Shown: in pieces, positions 62,889 to 64,000 of the stretch
How the letters are laid out: each line of letters starts with the position of its first letter
How positions within the stretch are numbered: the first letter of the stretch is position 1
Assembly: GCA_963807235.1 (NCBI GenBank)
Contig: CAWEBF010000009.1
Location: forward strand, 654,550-718,549
Length of the DNA: 64,000 nucleotides
Direction: 5' to 3'
Origin: CAWEBF01 sp963807235
GTDB taxonomy: Bacteria > Acidobacteriota > Vicinamibacteria > Vicinamibacterales > UBA2999
The notes under the pieces: model-generated
What the model was told of the DNA's origin: nothing
Database searches by the model: none
What the model saw: only the letters and a program-made list of their open reading frames with translations
Program-made: the position numbers and the translations under genes

Positions 62889-63931
62889 AGTGTGGTTCGG
62901 GCTCCTCTGCCTGACGCTGACGCTGTTCGTCGGTACTCGACGGCTGGAACATCGGAACGGGCGCCCTGCACTACCTCGCGGGCAAGACCAGCTCCGAGCG
63001 CCGCGAGATCGTGGCTGCGCTCGGGCCGCTCTGGAGCTGGCACGAGGTGTGGCTCCTGGCCTTCGGCGGGACGTTGCTGCTCGCCTTCCCCAAAGTCATG
63101 GCGACCTCGTTCGCCGGCTTCTACCTCGCACTGTGGTTGGTGCTCTGGTCCTTCATCCTGCGCGGTGTGTCCATCGAGGTCGGAGGCCACATCCCGGACA
63201 GGCTCTGGCAATCCTGGTGGGACTTCGTCTTCGCCGTCTCGAGCGCGGTGCTCGCGGTGCTGTTTGGCGCCGCTCTCGGCAACGTGATCCGGGGCGTGCC
63301 GCTGGACGCGAGCGGCAAGTTCACGATGTCGCTCTTTACCGACTTCGGCGTGCGTGGGCGCGTAGGGATCCTTGATTGGTACACCGTGTCGGTCGCGGTG
63401 TTCACGACGGCTCTGCTCATGGCGCACGGCGCGACCTACCTCCGCCTGAAGACCGCAGATCAGGTGCACGAGCGAAGCGAACGTCTCGCCCGCTGGCTCT
63501 GGACGACCGTGCTCGTGCTGTTTCCCGTCATCTCGCTCGAAACCTGGGTCGTGCGACCGGCGCTGTACGGGGTGATGATCGAACGGCCCGTCGCCTGGCT
63601 TGCGATCGCGGTTGTCGTGGCTGGAGCCTGGGGGCTGTTCACCGGGTTACGCGGAACAGGGGAATTCCGCGCTTTTGCGGGATCCTGTGCGGTGATCGCG
63701 GGCCTCCTGGCCGGCGCAGCCGTCAGCGTGTTTCCGGTGATCCTGTACTCGACGCTGGGGCCCGAGGACTCGATGACCGCTTATAACGGGGCGGCGCCGG
63801 CGTACGGGCTCGCCATGGCTCTCATCTGGTGGCCACTGGCGTTCGTTCTCGCGTTGACGTACGTCGCCGTCGTCATGCGGAACTACCGGGGCAAAGTGAA
63901 TTCGGCGGCGGACGCGCAGGGACACTACTGA
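62881..63931 (+). CDS. cydB: Cytochrome bd oxidase subunit II (CydB) (frameshifted)
   Basis: About 349 aa. MVEVWFGLLCLTLTLFV, then a 1-nt break near 62932 after which LDGWNIGTGALHYLAGK continues in the next frame; later FAGFYLALWLVLWSFILRGV and GLAMALIWWPLAFVLALTYV helices. Ends QGHY. Partners CydA. No cydX or cydCD seen downstream before the window ends. Confidence 0.92.
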
Positions 63932-63961
63932 CCCCAGACCGCTTTGGCGGCGGGAATGATT

Positions 63962-64000
63962 TCAGAACGTCAGTGCGGCCGCGAGCACGAACGTCGGCGC
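63962..64000 (-). CDS. 3' end of a minus-strand gene, probable outer-membrane beta-barrel
   Basis: The last 12 codons before the TGA at 63962 read APTFVLAAALTF: alternating hydrophobic residues and a terminal Phe, as in the final strand of outer-membrane proteins recognised by BamA. Convergent with cydB, 30 bp away. Too short to name. Confidence 0.35.
   Translation of the reverse strand, partial: APTFVLAAALTF

Overview
The window is high-GC chromosomal DNA with tightly packed genes on both strands. Four serine/threonine kinases of the GAGGMG...HRDxKPxN type (three of them carrying long C-terminal TPR or TolB-like regions), a kinase divergent from an ECF sigma factor, a DUF885 lipoprotein, a double-cyclophilin isomerase, an M16 peptidase and a pentose-phosphate/glycogen operon together suggest an Acidobacteriota genome, perhaps of the Vicinamibacteria type. 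That placement is an inference from gene content; there is no rRNA gene here to settle it. I see no tRNA, CRISPR array, insertion sequence or prophage.

Layout. 0-2.6 kb: an ECF sigma factor (cut by the window edge) divergent from a kinase, a hairpin-rich convergent spacer, a small exported protein and two tandem paralogues of unknown function. 2.6-9.4 kb (minus): a translationally coupled run of epimerase, DUF885 lipoprotein, quinone oxidoreductase and kinase-TPR. 9.4-14.4 kb: small proteins, a GYF-AIM24 protein, a TerB-like protein, an MsbA-type ABC exporter, ApaG and a STAS antagonist. 14.4-23.1 kb (minus): a kinase, then the tight run ettA / DinB-fold / ubiD / SnoaL-like / FHA-GAF-PP2C / 118-aa protein. 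23.2-43.6 kb: mixed housekeeping (hydrolases, acetamidase, M16 peptidase, dut, dinB, cyclophilin, ExeA-like ATPase, rsgA, terC, ferredoxin, mreB, typA, M23 peptidase, FmdB, kinase). 43.7-58.4 kb (minus): one long operon, HAD-transaldolase / ppgK / pgi / rpe remnant / gnd / zwf / GH63 / pgl / glgX / tkt, which would carry glucan and glucose through glucose-6-phosphate and both branches of the pentose phosphate pathway. 58.5-64 kb: a small ABM protein, a sigma-54 activator, an exported protein, cydAB preceded by a sigma-54-like promoter, and the last codons of a probable outer-membrane protein.

Three genome-scale patterns stand out. (1) At least a dozen intergenic spots between 9 and 41 kb hold in-phase tandem heptanucleotides (GGCTCYN, and also GGTTCGT, GGAGACY, GGCTAAA), and many of them supply the stop codon of the adjacent gene. 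(2) Many genes have a TANNNT hexamer ending 6-9 nt before the start codon, the signature of leaderless mRNAs, including two 25-bp divergent spacers with overlapping -10 elements. (3) About eighteen genes, several of them conserved housekeeping genes, carry single-base frame breaks, at least one of them within a G/C homopolymer, which looks like uncorrected long-read indels rather than decay. One lesion does not fit that explanation: rpe has lost its whole middle.
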